From NCBI GenBank assembly GCA_021828225.1, contig JAKASH010000199.1, positions 1 to 6,130 on the forward strand: a stretch of DNA of 6,130 nucleotides. The letters run 5' to 3'. The notes beneath the pieces were generated by a model. The model was given only the letters and a program-made list of their open reading frames with translations. It was not told the DNA's origin and ran no database searches. The position numbers and the translations under genes are program-made. This document shows positions 1 through 5,971 of the stretch, piece by piece (within the stretch, counting starts at the first letter, position 1; the number at the start of each line of letters is the position of its first letter). The DNA comes from Acidobacteriota bacterium (GTDB taxonomy: Bacteria; Acidobacteriota; Terriglobia; UBA7540).

Positions 1-126
1 CAGTGGACCATGCTCCAATCAAACTTCAAGTATGAGAAGACCTCCGCATTTTCAATCAGGTTTCAAGTTCCCGTGCCTGCTGAGAGCCAATCCGTTCTCA
101 CCTATCGTGTGCGAATCCGGCGGTAG
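1..126 (+). CDS. C-terminal end of a DUF4139-like protein (5' end outside window)
   Basis: The + frame starting at base 1 is open for 41 codons and ends at TAG 124-126. It has no start codon of its own that makes sense as a gene start, so it is read as the tail of a gene entering from the left. The tail contains W2, a polar stretch with YEKT, then alternating hydrophobic strands (FSIRFQVPVPAES) and a final strand LTYRVRIRR. That order (Trp, 'S..YEK.', 'F.V.VPA', 'L.YRVR', stop) is the pattern I associate with the C-terminal beta-sandwich of DUF4139 proteins, which are often secreted or envelope-associated and of unknown function. Only one domain edge is visible, so the family call is a recognition from a short piece. 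The next gene starts 41 nt downstream on the same strand, so the two could be co-transcribed. Confidence 0.6.
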   Translation, partial: QWTMLQSNFKYEKTSAFSIRFQVPVPAESQSVLTYRVRIRR

Positions 127-167
127 CTCATCGAAAGATCCATGTTGCCCCAGGCAGAGAGAAATGA

Positions 168-626
168 ATGAGAACATCGGCCGGAACGTCCCAGAAAATA
201 CGAGTGCGGACGGCACAAATCACCGACGCTGGCCGCATTGCTGCTTTCGCTGAGCAGTTGGGCTACCCATGTTCCTCTGCCAGCATTCGACGTCGTCTTC
301 GGAATCTTCTTGCAAGCAATGACAATGCCGTCTGGGTAGCGGAAATCGACGGTGGGGCCGTCGTCGGCTGGGTTCACGTTTTTGTCAAGCAGGTTCTTGA
401 GAGCGAGCGCGAGGCGGAAATCGGCGGTCTGGTAGTTGACAAGGCGTTCCGGGGCCAAGGGGTGGGAAGAGTTCTGGTTCAACGCGCCGAACAATGGGCG
501 AGGACAAAACGTTTGAAGTCGGTCTACCTACGTTCAAACATCATCCGGAAGGAGGCTCATCTCTTTTACGAAAAACTCGGTCTCAAAATCATCAAAACTC
601 AATACGCTTTCCGCAAACCGATTTAA
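168..626 (+). CDS. GNAT family N-acetyltransferase
   Basis: This is a complete 152-residue single-domain GNAT protein, a normal length for the fold. Such enzymes transfer an acetyl group from acetyl-CoA to an amine; the substrate cannot be told from sequence. Strand 1 is at residues 11-15 (IRVRT), followed by a helix with the LGYP sequence (31-34) seen in a common GNAT subgroup. Strands 2 and 3 are VWVAEIDGG and VVGWVHVFV (55-73). Motif A is EIGGLVVDKAFRGQGVG (84-100), with the acetyl-CoA pyrophosphate loop R95-G-Q-G-V-G100. Motif B ends in AHLFYEKLGL (130-139), where Y134 is the usual candidate general acid. ATG 168 is used because it leaves a short lead before strand 1 and has a purine-rich AGAGAG about 7 nt upstream. 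The overlapping ATG 164 is in another frame that lacks the GNAT motifs. The gene converges on queA. Confidence 0.93.
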   Translation: MRTSAGTSQKIRVRTAQITDAGRIAAFAEQLGYPCSSASIRRRLRNLLASNDNAVWVAEIDGGAVVGWVHVFVKQVLESEREAEIGGLVVDKAFRGQGVGRVLVQRAEQWARTKRLKSVYLRSNIIRKEAHLFYEKLGLKIIKTQYAFRKPI

Positions 627-653
627 TTGTACCGCAGACAACCCGAAATTCCG

Positions 654-1739
654 TTAAAGGATCAGCATACAGTCACCGTAACTATAGAATCGGTAGCGCT
701 CCTCAATAGCGTGCTGATAGGCACGGAAAATCAATTCGTGTCCTGCAAACGCCGAGACCAGCATCAAGAGTGTTGATTTCGGCAGATGGAAATTGGTCAG
801 CAAGCCGCGAATAACCTGAAATTGAGACCCCGGCGCTATAAACAAGTCGGTTTCTCCGCGAACGGGGACAATCTTCCCCTCGTTTTCCAGCGCCACAAAC
901 TCCAGGGTGCGGACGCTGGTCGTGCCGACGGCGATGACACGGCGCCCCTCTGCGACAGCCTTGTTAATCGTCGCAGCAGTTGCTTCAGAAATCTCAAATG
1001 GCTCCGCTTCCATCTTATGGTCTTCAATCCGCTCGACTTGAACCGGCCGGAACGTCCCGGGCCCCACGTGGAGCGTAATTTCACAGATTTCGATTTTTCG
1101 CTTTCGCAAGGCATCAAAAATACGTTCAGTAAAGTGAAAGCCGGCGGTCGGAGCCGCTACGGCACCGCGAACCTTGGCGTAAATCGTCTGGTATGTTTCG
1201 CGGTCCATCGGTTCGTCAGGACGGCTCACATAGGGCGGCAGCGGCACATGTCCGAGGCGGTCAATCGCACTTATGACACTGCCCTCGCGCGAACGCAGGA
1301 GGACTCTGCGCATTCCGGATTCTCCCCTTCCCAGGACTTCCGCCTCGAGTTCCCCGTCGCCAAAAACAAGCACCTCGCCCGTGCGGATCTTGCGTCCGGG
1401 ATGAACCAGTCCTTGCCACACGTCGCCAGCTTCGTTACGGGTAAGAAGCAGTTCGACCTCGGCGGTCAGGTATTCACGGACGGCAGGGTTATGCTTGCCG
1501 ATTCGCTGCGATCGGGTTCCCCGCCGCCGTCCAAGCAAACGGGCTGGAAATACCCGGGTGTTGTTAACAACCAGCACGTCACCCGGCACGAGGACCTCAG
1601 GAAGCGCGCGAAAGGTGCAGTCCGTGAAAGATTGACTGGTACGGTCCAGCACCATCATTCGCGAGGCATCGCGCTCGCGCAAAGGTCGCTGTGCAATCAG
1701 TTCTTCAGGCAGTTCGTAATCAAATTCTTCAAGTAACAT
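654..1739 (-). CDS. queA: S-adenosylmethionine:tRNA ribosyltransferase-isomerase QueA
   Basis: QueA transfers and isomerises the ribosyl moiety of S-adenosylmethionine onto preQ1 at the wobble base of GUN-anticodon tRNAs, giving epoxyqueuosine, the penultimate step of queuosine synthesis in the cytoplasm. The protein has 361 residues, close to the family's usual length, and appears intact. Family signatures in order are DYELPEELIAQRP (7-19), GDVLVVNNTRVFPARL (53-68), AAPTAGFHF (195-203), LHVGPGTFRPV (223-233), VGTTSVRTLE (271-280), TNFHLPKSTLLMLVSAFAG (315-333) and the C-terminal RFYSYGDCML (350-359). The usual ending is closer to GDAMLI, so C357 is a small deviation. The start is ATG at 1739-1737, placing DYELP at the expected distance. 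A -10-like TAAAAT lies 9 nt upstream, so the leader would be very short. No tgt, queG or other queuosine gene is in the window. It is transcribed divergently from the rlmI-type gene. Confidence 0.97.
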   Translation of the reverse strand: MLLEEFDYELPEELIAQRPLRERDASRMMVLDRTSQSFTDCTFRALPEVLVPGDVLVVNNTRVFPARLLGRRRGTRSQRIGKHNPAVREYLTAEVELLLTRNEAGDVWQGLVHPGRKIRTGEVLVFGDGELEAEVLGRGESGMRRVLLRSREGSVISAIDRLGHVPLPPYVSRPDEPMDRETYQTIYAKVRGAVAAPTAGFHFTERIFDALRKRKIEICEITLHVGPGTFRPVQVERIEDHKMEAEPFEISEATAATINKAVAEGRRVIAVGTTSVRTLEFVALENEGKIVPVRGETDLFIAPGSQFQVIRGLLTNFHLPKSTLLMLVSAFAGHELIFRAYQHAIEERYRFYSYGDCMLIL

Positions 1740-1748
1740 CCTAAGATT

Positions 1749-1754
1749 ATTTTA
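1749..1754 (-). promoter_or_regulatory. Putative -10 box for queA
   Basis: On the minus strand the hexamer TAAAAT (5 of 6 to TATAAT) ends 9 nt before the queA ATG. No good -35 hexamer is seen at 16-18 bp spacing. A transcript starting 6-9 nt downstream of the box would have a leader of 0-3 nt, and no Shine-Dalgarno sequence is needed or seen. Assigned by position and sequence only. Confidence 0.4.
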
Positions 1755-1824
1755 CGCTAACCTTCGGAGGCACTCTTCCATAACCGCCATCTGACTGCTC
1801 CTCAGCGCGCAGTTTCATGCGGTG

Positions 1825-1833
1825 TGGTAAAGT
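1825..1833 (+). promoter_or_regulatory. Putative extended -10 box for the rlmI-type gene
   Basis: TGG followed by TAAAGT forms a TGn-extended -10-like element (hexamer 1828-1833) that ends 6 nt before ATG 1840. The position where -35 would lie is GC-rich and does not resemble TTGACA, which is compatible with an extended -10 promoter. No Shine-Dalgarno sequence precedes the ATG. Together these suggest a leaderless mRNA; this is inference from spacing. Confidence 0.42.
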
Positions 1834-1839
1834 CAGTTC

Positions 1840-3006
1840 ATGTCTTCAGCTACTGTAACCATATCTTCACGCGGGGTTGAAAGAGTCTTCTCCGGCCATC
1901 CGTGGATATATCGCAGCGACATTTCTGTTCCTGCACAGGTTGAGCCCGGGTCCATTGTAATCGTCCAAGATCGGCGAAAGCGCTTTCTTGGGCAGGCCCT
2001 ATATAGCAGCAAATCGCAAATTGCCTTGCGTTTCTTGACCCGGGAGACGGCCCCTTTCGATCGAGCATCTCTGGCCGAGCGAATTCAGGCAGCAGCGGCC
2101 TATCGCCAGCAGTTCGTCCGGGATTCTGAGGCCTACCGCATGGTCGCCGCCGAAGGTGACCTCCTGCCATCCCTCGTGATCGATCGCTATGGTGAATACT
2201 TTGTTGTTCAGACGCTTAGCCAAGGAATGGAAAGGCTGAAGACAGTCATCACCGAAATACTGCAGGAGAAGTTTTCCCCTCGAGGCATCCTGGAACGGAA
2301 TGATGTTGCGATTCGTGCACTTGAAGGGTTGGAAGAGATAAAGGGCGTCCTGTCTGGCGAGGCCGCCAATCATGTTGTTGTTACGATGAACGGGCTTCGG
2401 TTTGCTTTTGATCTGCTTGAAGGTCAGAAGACCGGCGGTTTTCTCGATCAGCGCGAAAACCAAAGGGCAGCACAAAGCTACGCTTACGGCCGGGCGCTTG
2501 ATTGCTTCAGCTACACCGGTGGTTTTGCTGTTACACTTAGTACCCGCTGCGAATCCGTCCTTGGAATCGACTCATCCGAAGAAGCTCTGCGCATGGCCCA
2601 ACGCAACGGCGAACTCAATAATGCGTCGAACATTGAGTGGAAGCAAGCCAATTGTTTTGACTTCCTCAGAGCTGCGGACCAGGCGGGTGACCAGTTTGAC
2701 ATTGTTGTGCTCGATCCTCCAGCCTTCGCCAGGCAGCGATCAAACCTCGAATCTGCTTTGCGTGGCTACAAAGAGCTCAACCTGCGCGCCCTGAAGATCC
2801 TGAATCCCGGTGGATATCTCATCACCTGCAGTTGCTCTTATCACGTAACAGAGGCGGACTTTCTTACAGCCATCGCCAGCGCGGCCGTGGATGCTCGCCG
2901 GACCGTAACAGTGGTCGAGCGTCGAACCCAGGCTCGCGATCATCCGATCCTGTTAACCGTGCCTGAAACCCATTACTTGAAGTGCCTGATTTTACGTGTG
3001 TTATGA
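1840..3006 (+). CDS. rlmI: RlmI-type class I SAM-dependent 23S rRNA (cytosine-5) methyltransferase
   Basis: The 388-residue protein matches the RlmI family in length (about 390-400) and architecture: an N-terminal PUA domain with GHPWIYRSDI (near residues 19-28), a central domain and a C-terminal Rossmann methyltransferase. E. coli RlmI makes m5C1962 in 23S rRNA; the same target here is inferred from family. Visible motifs are the SAM-binding DCFSYTGGFAV (D221, G227, G228), the acidic ribose-binding end of strand 2 in VLGID (D244), motif IV VVLDPPAF (D292-P-P-A-F296) and the cysteine motif TCSCSYH (C330, C332). The C-terminal tail around DHPILLTVPETHYLKCL also matches RlmI proteins. Many homologues have DPPKF where this one has DPPAF. 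ATG 1840 is used because PUA homology begins soon after it. A related YwbD-like enzyme with another cytosine target is possible. Confidence 0.9.
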   Translation: MSSATVTISSRGVERVFSGHPWIYRSDISVPAQVEPGSIVIVQDRRKRFLGQALYSSKSQIALRFLTRETAPFDRASLAERIQAAAAYRQQFVRDSEAYRMVAAEGDLLPSLVIDRYGEYFVVQTLSQGMERLKTVITEILQEKFSPRGILERNDVAIRALEGLEEIKGVLSGEAANHVVVTMNGLRFAFDLLEGQKTGGFLDQRENQRAAQSYAYGRALDCFSYTGGFAVTLSTRCESVLGIDSSEEALRMAQRNGELNNASNIEWKQANCFDFLRAADQAGDQFDIVVLDPPAFARQRSNLESALRGYKELNLRALKILNPGGYLITCSCSYHVTEADFLTAIASAAVDARRTVTVVERRTQARDHPILLTVPETHYLKCLILRVL

Positions 3007-3032
3007 CGGCTGTGAGAGGCTTTGATTTCAAG

Positions 3033-3038
3033 TAGAAT
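3033..3038 (+). promoter_or_regulatory. Putative -10 box for the secreted-protein gene
   Basis: TAGAAT sits in the element TTCAAGTAGAATAT (3027-3040) and ends 7 nt before ATG 3046. It lies only 27 nt past the rlmI-type stop codon, so the secreted-protein gene may have its own promoter rather than depend on read-through. The -35 region is weak (CTGTGA at 17-bp spacing, 3 of 6 to TTGACA). A near-identical element recurs at 4301-4314. The spacing fits a leaderless transcript. Confidence 0.45.
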
Positions 3039-3045
3039 ATACCCT

Positions 3046-4224
3046 ATGAGTCGATTTCGAGACGTGGCGCCCATTCTGCTTTTCACGTCCCTTTGTGCAA
3101 TTTCGGCACGCGCGGAGGACCTCAAGCTCCTGGTTTCGGTTCAGCGGCAAGATATCTCCCTTCCAAATCCGGTGCGCGCGACGCTACACTTTCACAATGC
3201 CGGCCAGCAAACCGTCTGGCTATATCGGCCTGTACGGAGCAAGCAGGCGGCGGATCAAAGCAATTCGATTCCGATGGGAACTGGCGGGCAGGGTTCCGGG
3301 CAAACCTACGGCGGATCAACGCTGGAAGTCCATCTCATGGCTATGAGTCCGCCTGCAAACGCTACCAAAGGAGCTGCAGGTCGTGGCTTTGTCATCGGTC
3401 CGGACGCTCTTCCTTTTCCGAGGCTGGTCCGGTTAGGGCCTGGCAAGGATTACGATGAGAAAGTTAATATTCACGTTGGACCTGCAGAGATAAAAACTGG
3501 CCGAGGAAATCAATCTGTCTGGGGACGTTACAGTTTTTCTGTCACATATTCAGCGGACTATTCAAATGCGGAAATACTAGCTCGGGATGTTAATGCCACC
3601 CTTTGGCGTGGCCAGGTGAGTAGCAATGCGGTCACGCTGGATTTGCAGCCGCCGACGGCGCAGGGTTCCATTACAGGGACGGTGCTCGACTCGATCGGAC
3701 GGCCGTTCAATGGAGCGCTGGTCACTCTGAGCGACGTTAACGAAAATGCCCTTGACCAGCTGTACTCTGACATGGATGGCAGGTTTTCATTCACACATCT
3801 ACCTCTGGGCCGTTACTGGGTCACGGTTCGCGAGCCCGACTCCAGCCGCGACACTTCGGTGTTCCGCCTCATCGAACTCAACCAAGCGAACCCAACCGCG
3901 AAGGTCCGGGTTATGATACTCCCCGTTGAGTCCGACAAAGCTGACCGACTGTTGCACAAGCCCGTGCTTTTTCATATCGTTGATAATAAGGGTCATCCCA
4001 TTGCTAAGGTTAAGCTTGCTATCTTGCTGACAACGGGGAATGTCATCGAAAATGTTAAGGCGGAGACAAAAGATGATGGCTTTACGGCCGTAAGCCTGAT
4101 TCCCGGCCTGAATTTGGTAACGTTCCGGCTCCCCGGATGCGGGGACGAGGAACGACAGGCCGACGTGGCCTACGGTCCAGGAGTGGACGGATTCAAATTC
4201 GTCTACACGTGCTCCAGGAAATGA
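3046..4224 (+). CDS. Secreted protein of unknown function with a carboxypeptidase-regulatory-like domain
   Basis: The 392-residue protein has no recognisable enzyme motif. Residues 1-23 form a Sec signal peptide: R3 and R5, a hydrophobic core PILLFTSLCAIS, and ARA before the predicted cleavage at A23/E24, so the product is exported. Residues about 26-206 are beta-rich (LLVSVQRQDI, VRATLHFHNAG, GRYSFSVTY) with a Gly/Gln/Ser-rich insert at 77-92. They resemble an Ig-like sandwich. Residues about 207-293 (GSITGTVLDSIGRPFNGALV, DMDGRFSFTHLPLGRYWVTV) are a typical carboxypeptidase-regulatory-like beta-sandwich, normally structural or binding. Residues 300-392 form a further beta domain with cysteines in PGCGDEE and YTCSRK that could form a disulfide. 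A TTG at 3022 is in frame, but ATG 3046 is preferred because it gives a compact signal peptide and sits 7 nt after a -10-like TAGAAT. Confidence 0.8.
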   Translation: MSRFRDVAPILLFTSLCAISARAEDLKLLVSVQRQDISLPNPVRATLHFHNAGQQTVWLYRPVRSKQAADQSNSIPMGTGGQGSGQTYGGSTLEVHLMAMSPPANATKGAAGRGFVIGPDALPFPRLVRLGPGKDYDEKVNIHVGPAEIKTGRGNQSVWGRYSFSVTYSADYSNAEILARDVNATLWRGQVSSNAVTLDLQPPTAQGSITGTVLDSIGRPFNGALVTLSDVNENALDQLYSDMDGRFSFTHLPLGRYWVTVREPDSSRDTSVFRLIELNQANPTAKVRVMILPVESDKADRLLHKPVLFHIVDNKGHPIAKVKLAILLTTGNVIENVKAETKDDGFTAVSLIPGLNLVTFRLPGCGDEERQADVAYGPGVDGFKFVYTCSRK

Positions 4225-4300
4225 TGCCTTTCATCCAACGGAGTCTTGAAGACGACGTGGTTTCGTTCCTGGGGAAATGCTTGGCTGCTGACGTTACTGC

Positions 4301-4314
4301 TTCAAAGTAGAATA
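4301..4314 (+). promoter_or_regulatory. Second copy of the TTCAA(A)GTAGAATAT promoter-like element
   Basis: TTCAAAGTAGAATAT repeats, with one extra A, the element in front of the secreted-protein gene at 3027-3040. It contains the same TAGAAT hexamer (4308-4313). At the equivalent 7-nt distance the triplet is ATA (4321-4323), followed two codons later by TGA, so no gene starts there now. It lies upstream of the decayed deacetylase remnant and may be its old promoter; that link is inference. Confidence 0.35.
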
Positions 4315-4362
4315 TCTGGAATAATCTGATCCTCTGGTCGCGTTAGTGATGGCGGTTGTTGA

Positions 4363-4730
4363 CGTTCAGACAGCTTGCTGGCGTTTGGACCATGTGCTTC
4401 CTACGACGAAATTCGCAGCCTGCATCGTCCTAGAGTCGCTTTGGGTCAGATATACTGACGCGATCTTGCCTTACAAGCCCTTCCAATCAAGATCTTGATC
4501 GCGAGGTTCGCGACTCGGAACGCAAATTGGAGAACCTGCTTGGGACGGAGGTACCCTGTTTTTCGTATCCTTGGGCTGCGGTGGACTGGCGGGTTCGTAG
4601 TGCAGTGGCGGGCTGGTACAGAGTTGCTGTGACCGCAGCAGACGGTCTGAACTGCTTGGAAGATCCACTCAGGCTGAAACGGATGAGTCTGTGCGAAACT
4701 GACACATTACAAGGGCGCAGCTCCAAATAG
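4363..4730 (+). pseudogene. Decayed C-terminal half of a CE4 (NodB-type) polysaccharide deacetylase
   Basis: Two adjacent + frames together read like the second half of a CE4 polysaccharide deacetylase, a family that removes acetyl groups from cell-surface or extracellular glycans. The first frame (4363-4445) gives YDEIRSLHRPRVALG from 4402. The second (4446-4730) gives SDILTRSCLTSPSNQDLDRE, then VRDSERKLENLLG, CFSYPWAAVD, RVRSAVAGWYRVAVTAADGL and DPLRLKRMSL, ending at TAG 4728-4730. Supplying one missing base near 4446 joins them as ...VALGS..., where intact enzymes have a GSHT.TH-type sequence. Both zinc-binding histidines of that HxxxH motif are replaced here (SDILTR), and no TFDDG catalytic segment is found upstream, so the N-terminal half is gone. 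There is also an in-frame stop at 4360-4362. A frameshift, lost metal ligands and truncation all indicate a non-functional remnant. The family call is by recognition of the pattern. Confidence 0.72.
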
Positions 4731-4757
4731 ATCGGTATTTTTTGTGCCGATACTTTG

Positions 4758-5807
4758 ATGGTTCTCGAAGAACATAACATAGAGGAAGGTTTCCTAGGTG
4801 CTGATGTGAGATTCACGGCTATTGTCTGCACTTACAACTATGCACACCTGCTTCCAGACGCTTTGCGAACACTTGCCGCACAGACATTTCCGGATTTTGA
4901 ACTGTTGATTGTTGACGATGGGTCGACAGATCATACAGAGGAAGTAGTCAGGCAGCATTCCTCAAGATTCCGTAATTCTGTGTACTTAAAAAAAGCACAC
5001 AGCGGACTTGCCGACACTCGAAACGTTGCTGTGCGAAAAGCCACGGGAACGCATCTCGCCTTTCTCGATGCCGACGATTTGTGGTCGCCACATTATCTGG
5101 AAGTCATTCGGAAAAGGGTTGAATCCACACCGCAAGCGGAACTGGTACTCTCGAACGGATTACGCATCCTGGACAACGGTTTGATCCTCCGCCCGGTCTT
5201 TTTGCCCGACCTTCCACCGCTCGAAGGGCCCCTCAACTCCGTGACGAACCTGTTTTCCTTGTGTACCGATTTCTGCCCTTCCGGAATGGTGTTCCTGAAG
5301 TCTCTCTACGAGCGCATCGGCACATTTGACACTCGTTTCGACCAGGGACTCGGCGACGATGTCGATTGGGTCATCCGTGCTGTCATAGCTGGAGCTTATT
5401 GCGTGCGCGTTGATCAGAAGCTGTTCCTCTATCGCTTCCATGGCCGCAACCTGACGAATAATCCGATAGGGTTTCTCGACCCGTGGCTCCGGATCTATGA
5501 AGAGCAACTAAAGGGGAGTCGCCTGGGCCCGGAATTTGAGCGGAGCGCCAGAAATTTTGCACGCGACTATGTTCTCCGGCTCTTGGGAGCCTGCTCACCC
5601 TCGAAGGGCCGATCGCTGCTTGCGCGGACTCTTCAGACCCTTCCAGGGGATTTCGCCCTTCGAGGTGCTTATTTTTCGACTTATTTGGGATCGACTTATG
5701 CGCTGAAAGCCTTGAAATGGGGAAAGCACCTGGTGCAGAAGAAACTCCCTGCGAGGCAACGTATTGATCTGAACGCGTCACCGGAGATAATGTTTGAGGG
5801 TGTCTGA
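4758..5807 (+). CDS. Family 2 glycosyltransferase (GT-A fold)
   Basis: The 349-residue protein is an inverting GT2-type enzyme that would transfer a sugar from a nucleotide-sugar donor in building a surface polysaccharide, glycolipid or similar glycan; donor and acceptor cannot be read from sequence. The N-terminal half is a classic GT-A domain: FTAIVCTYNYAHLL (19-32), LLIVDDGSTD (nucleotide binding, D53-D58), GLADTRNVAV and AFLDADDLW with the metal-binding D104-A-D106-D107. The acceptor-side acidic motif is GDDVDW (199-204), with D200, D201 and D203 as base candidates. A helical basic tail follows (about 255-349) with no clear transmembrane segment, so it is probably cytosolic or membrane-associated. 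ATG 4758 is chosen; an in-frame TTG immediately precedes it (4755), and GTG 4806 is an alternative just before strand 1. None has a well-spaced Shine-Dalgarno sequence. The upstream deacetylase remnant supports a polysaccharide role. Confidence 0.92.
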   Translation: MVLEEHNIEEGFLGADVRFTAIVCTYNYAHLLPDALRTLAAQTFPDFELLIVDDGSTDHTEEVVRQHSSRFRNSVYLKKAHSGLADTRNVAVRKATGTHLAFLDADDLWSPHYLEVIRKRVESTPQAELVLSNGLRILDNGLILRPVFLPDLPPLEGPLNSVTNLFSLCTDFCPSGMVFLKSLYERIGTFDTRFDQGLGDDVDWVIRAVIAGAYCVRVDQKLFLYRFHGRNLTNNPIGFLDPWLRIYEEQLKGSRLGPEFERSARNFARDYVLRLLGACSPSKGRSLLARTLQTLPGDFALRGAYFSTYLGSTYALKALKWGKHLVQKKLPARQRIDLNASPEIMFEGV

Positions 5808-5869
5808 CCTGCCCCCGACGGGATGGTGCAGTGGTGCCTTCGCTGCGGATTTATGGGAAAAGAGCTACG

Positions 5870-5947
5870 ATGATTCGCGCGCTTCATCTGCAGGACTTGG
5901 TTGCGGGCGTTGCGCGATTGGGGCAAGCTTGCTGTCTGAACCCGTAA
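5870..5947 (+). other. 25-codon open frame, possible gene fragment
   Basis: ATG 5870 opens a 25-codon frame (MIRALHLQDLVAGVARLGQA and five more residues) that ends at TAA 5945-5947. The upstream GGGAAAAGAG is purine-rich at a plausible ribosome-binding distance. The beginning looks like the first strand and helix of a small alpha/beta protein, such as a GNAT domain, but it stops abruptly. It could be a truncated gene, a small peptide or chance. The rest of the 5808-5971 gap shows nothing I can assign. Confidence 0.2.
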
Positions 5948-5971
5948 AACAGCCCTTGCCTCTCGGAAGCT

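Larger units (their letters stand above)
4225..4757. other. 533-bp stretch without an intact gene
   Basis: Between the secreted-protein gene and the glycosyltransferase there is no intact gene. Bases 4225-4300 show nothing I can assign. Bases 4301-4314 are the repeated promoter-like element, 4363-4730 the deacetylase remnant. A short inverted repeat, ATCGG 4731-4735 and CCGAT 4747-4751 around a T-rich loop, sits just before the glycosyltransferase start but is too short, and lacks a following T tract, to call a terminator. No tRNA-like fold or insertion-sequence ends were seen. Confidence 0.6.

Noticed and set aside
32..253. 73-codon + frame across the first gene tail and the GNAT start
   Set aside because: It overlaps the DUF4139-like tail and the GNAT N-terminus in another frame and has no domain signature.
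786..1736. 316-codon open frame on the + strand covering almost all of queA
   Set aside because: It is the antisense shadow of queA; the minus strand carries every QueA signature, while the + translation shows no domain.
1999..2475. 158-codon minus-strand frame inside the rlmI-type gene
   Set aside because: Lies wholly within a gene with intact motifs on the + strand and shows no recognisable domain.
4243..4253. GTCTTGAAGAC palindrome after the secreted-protein gene
   Set aside because: Five-base arms with a single central base cannot form a hairpin and no T tract follows; probably chance.
4349..4498. 49-codon ATG frame (MAVVDVQTACWR...) in the intergenic stretch
   Set aside because: It overlaps the deacetylase remnant in a different frame, has no Shine-Dalgarno sequence or promoter at useful spacing, and reads as non-coding.
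4731..4751. ATCGG/CCGAT inverted repeat around a T-rich loop before the glycosyltransferase
   Set aside because: Only 5-6 bp of stem with an 11-base loop and no T tract after it, so neither a terminator nor a convincing operator.
4487..4831. Minus-strand frames of 65 and 114 codons over the deacetylase remnant
   Set aside because: The + strand carries the CE4-like pattern; the minus translations are low-complexity Ser/Arg-rich sequence without motifs.
5383..5781. 132-codon minus-strand frame within the glycosyltransferase gene
   Set aside because: Antisense shadow of a GT2 gene with all catalytic motifs intact.
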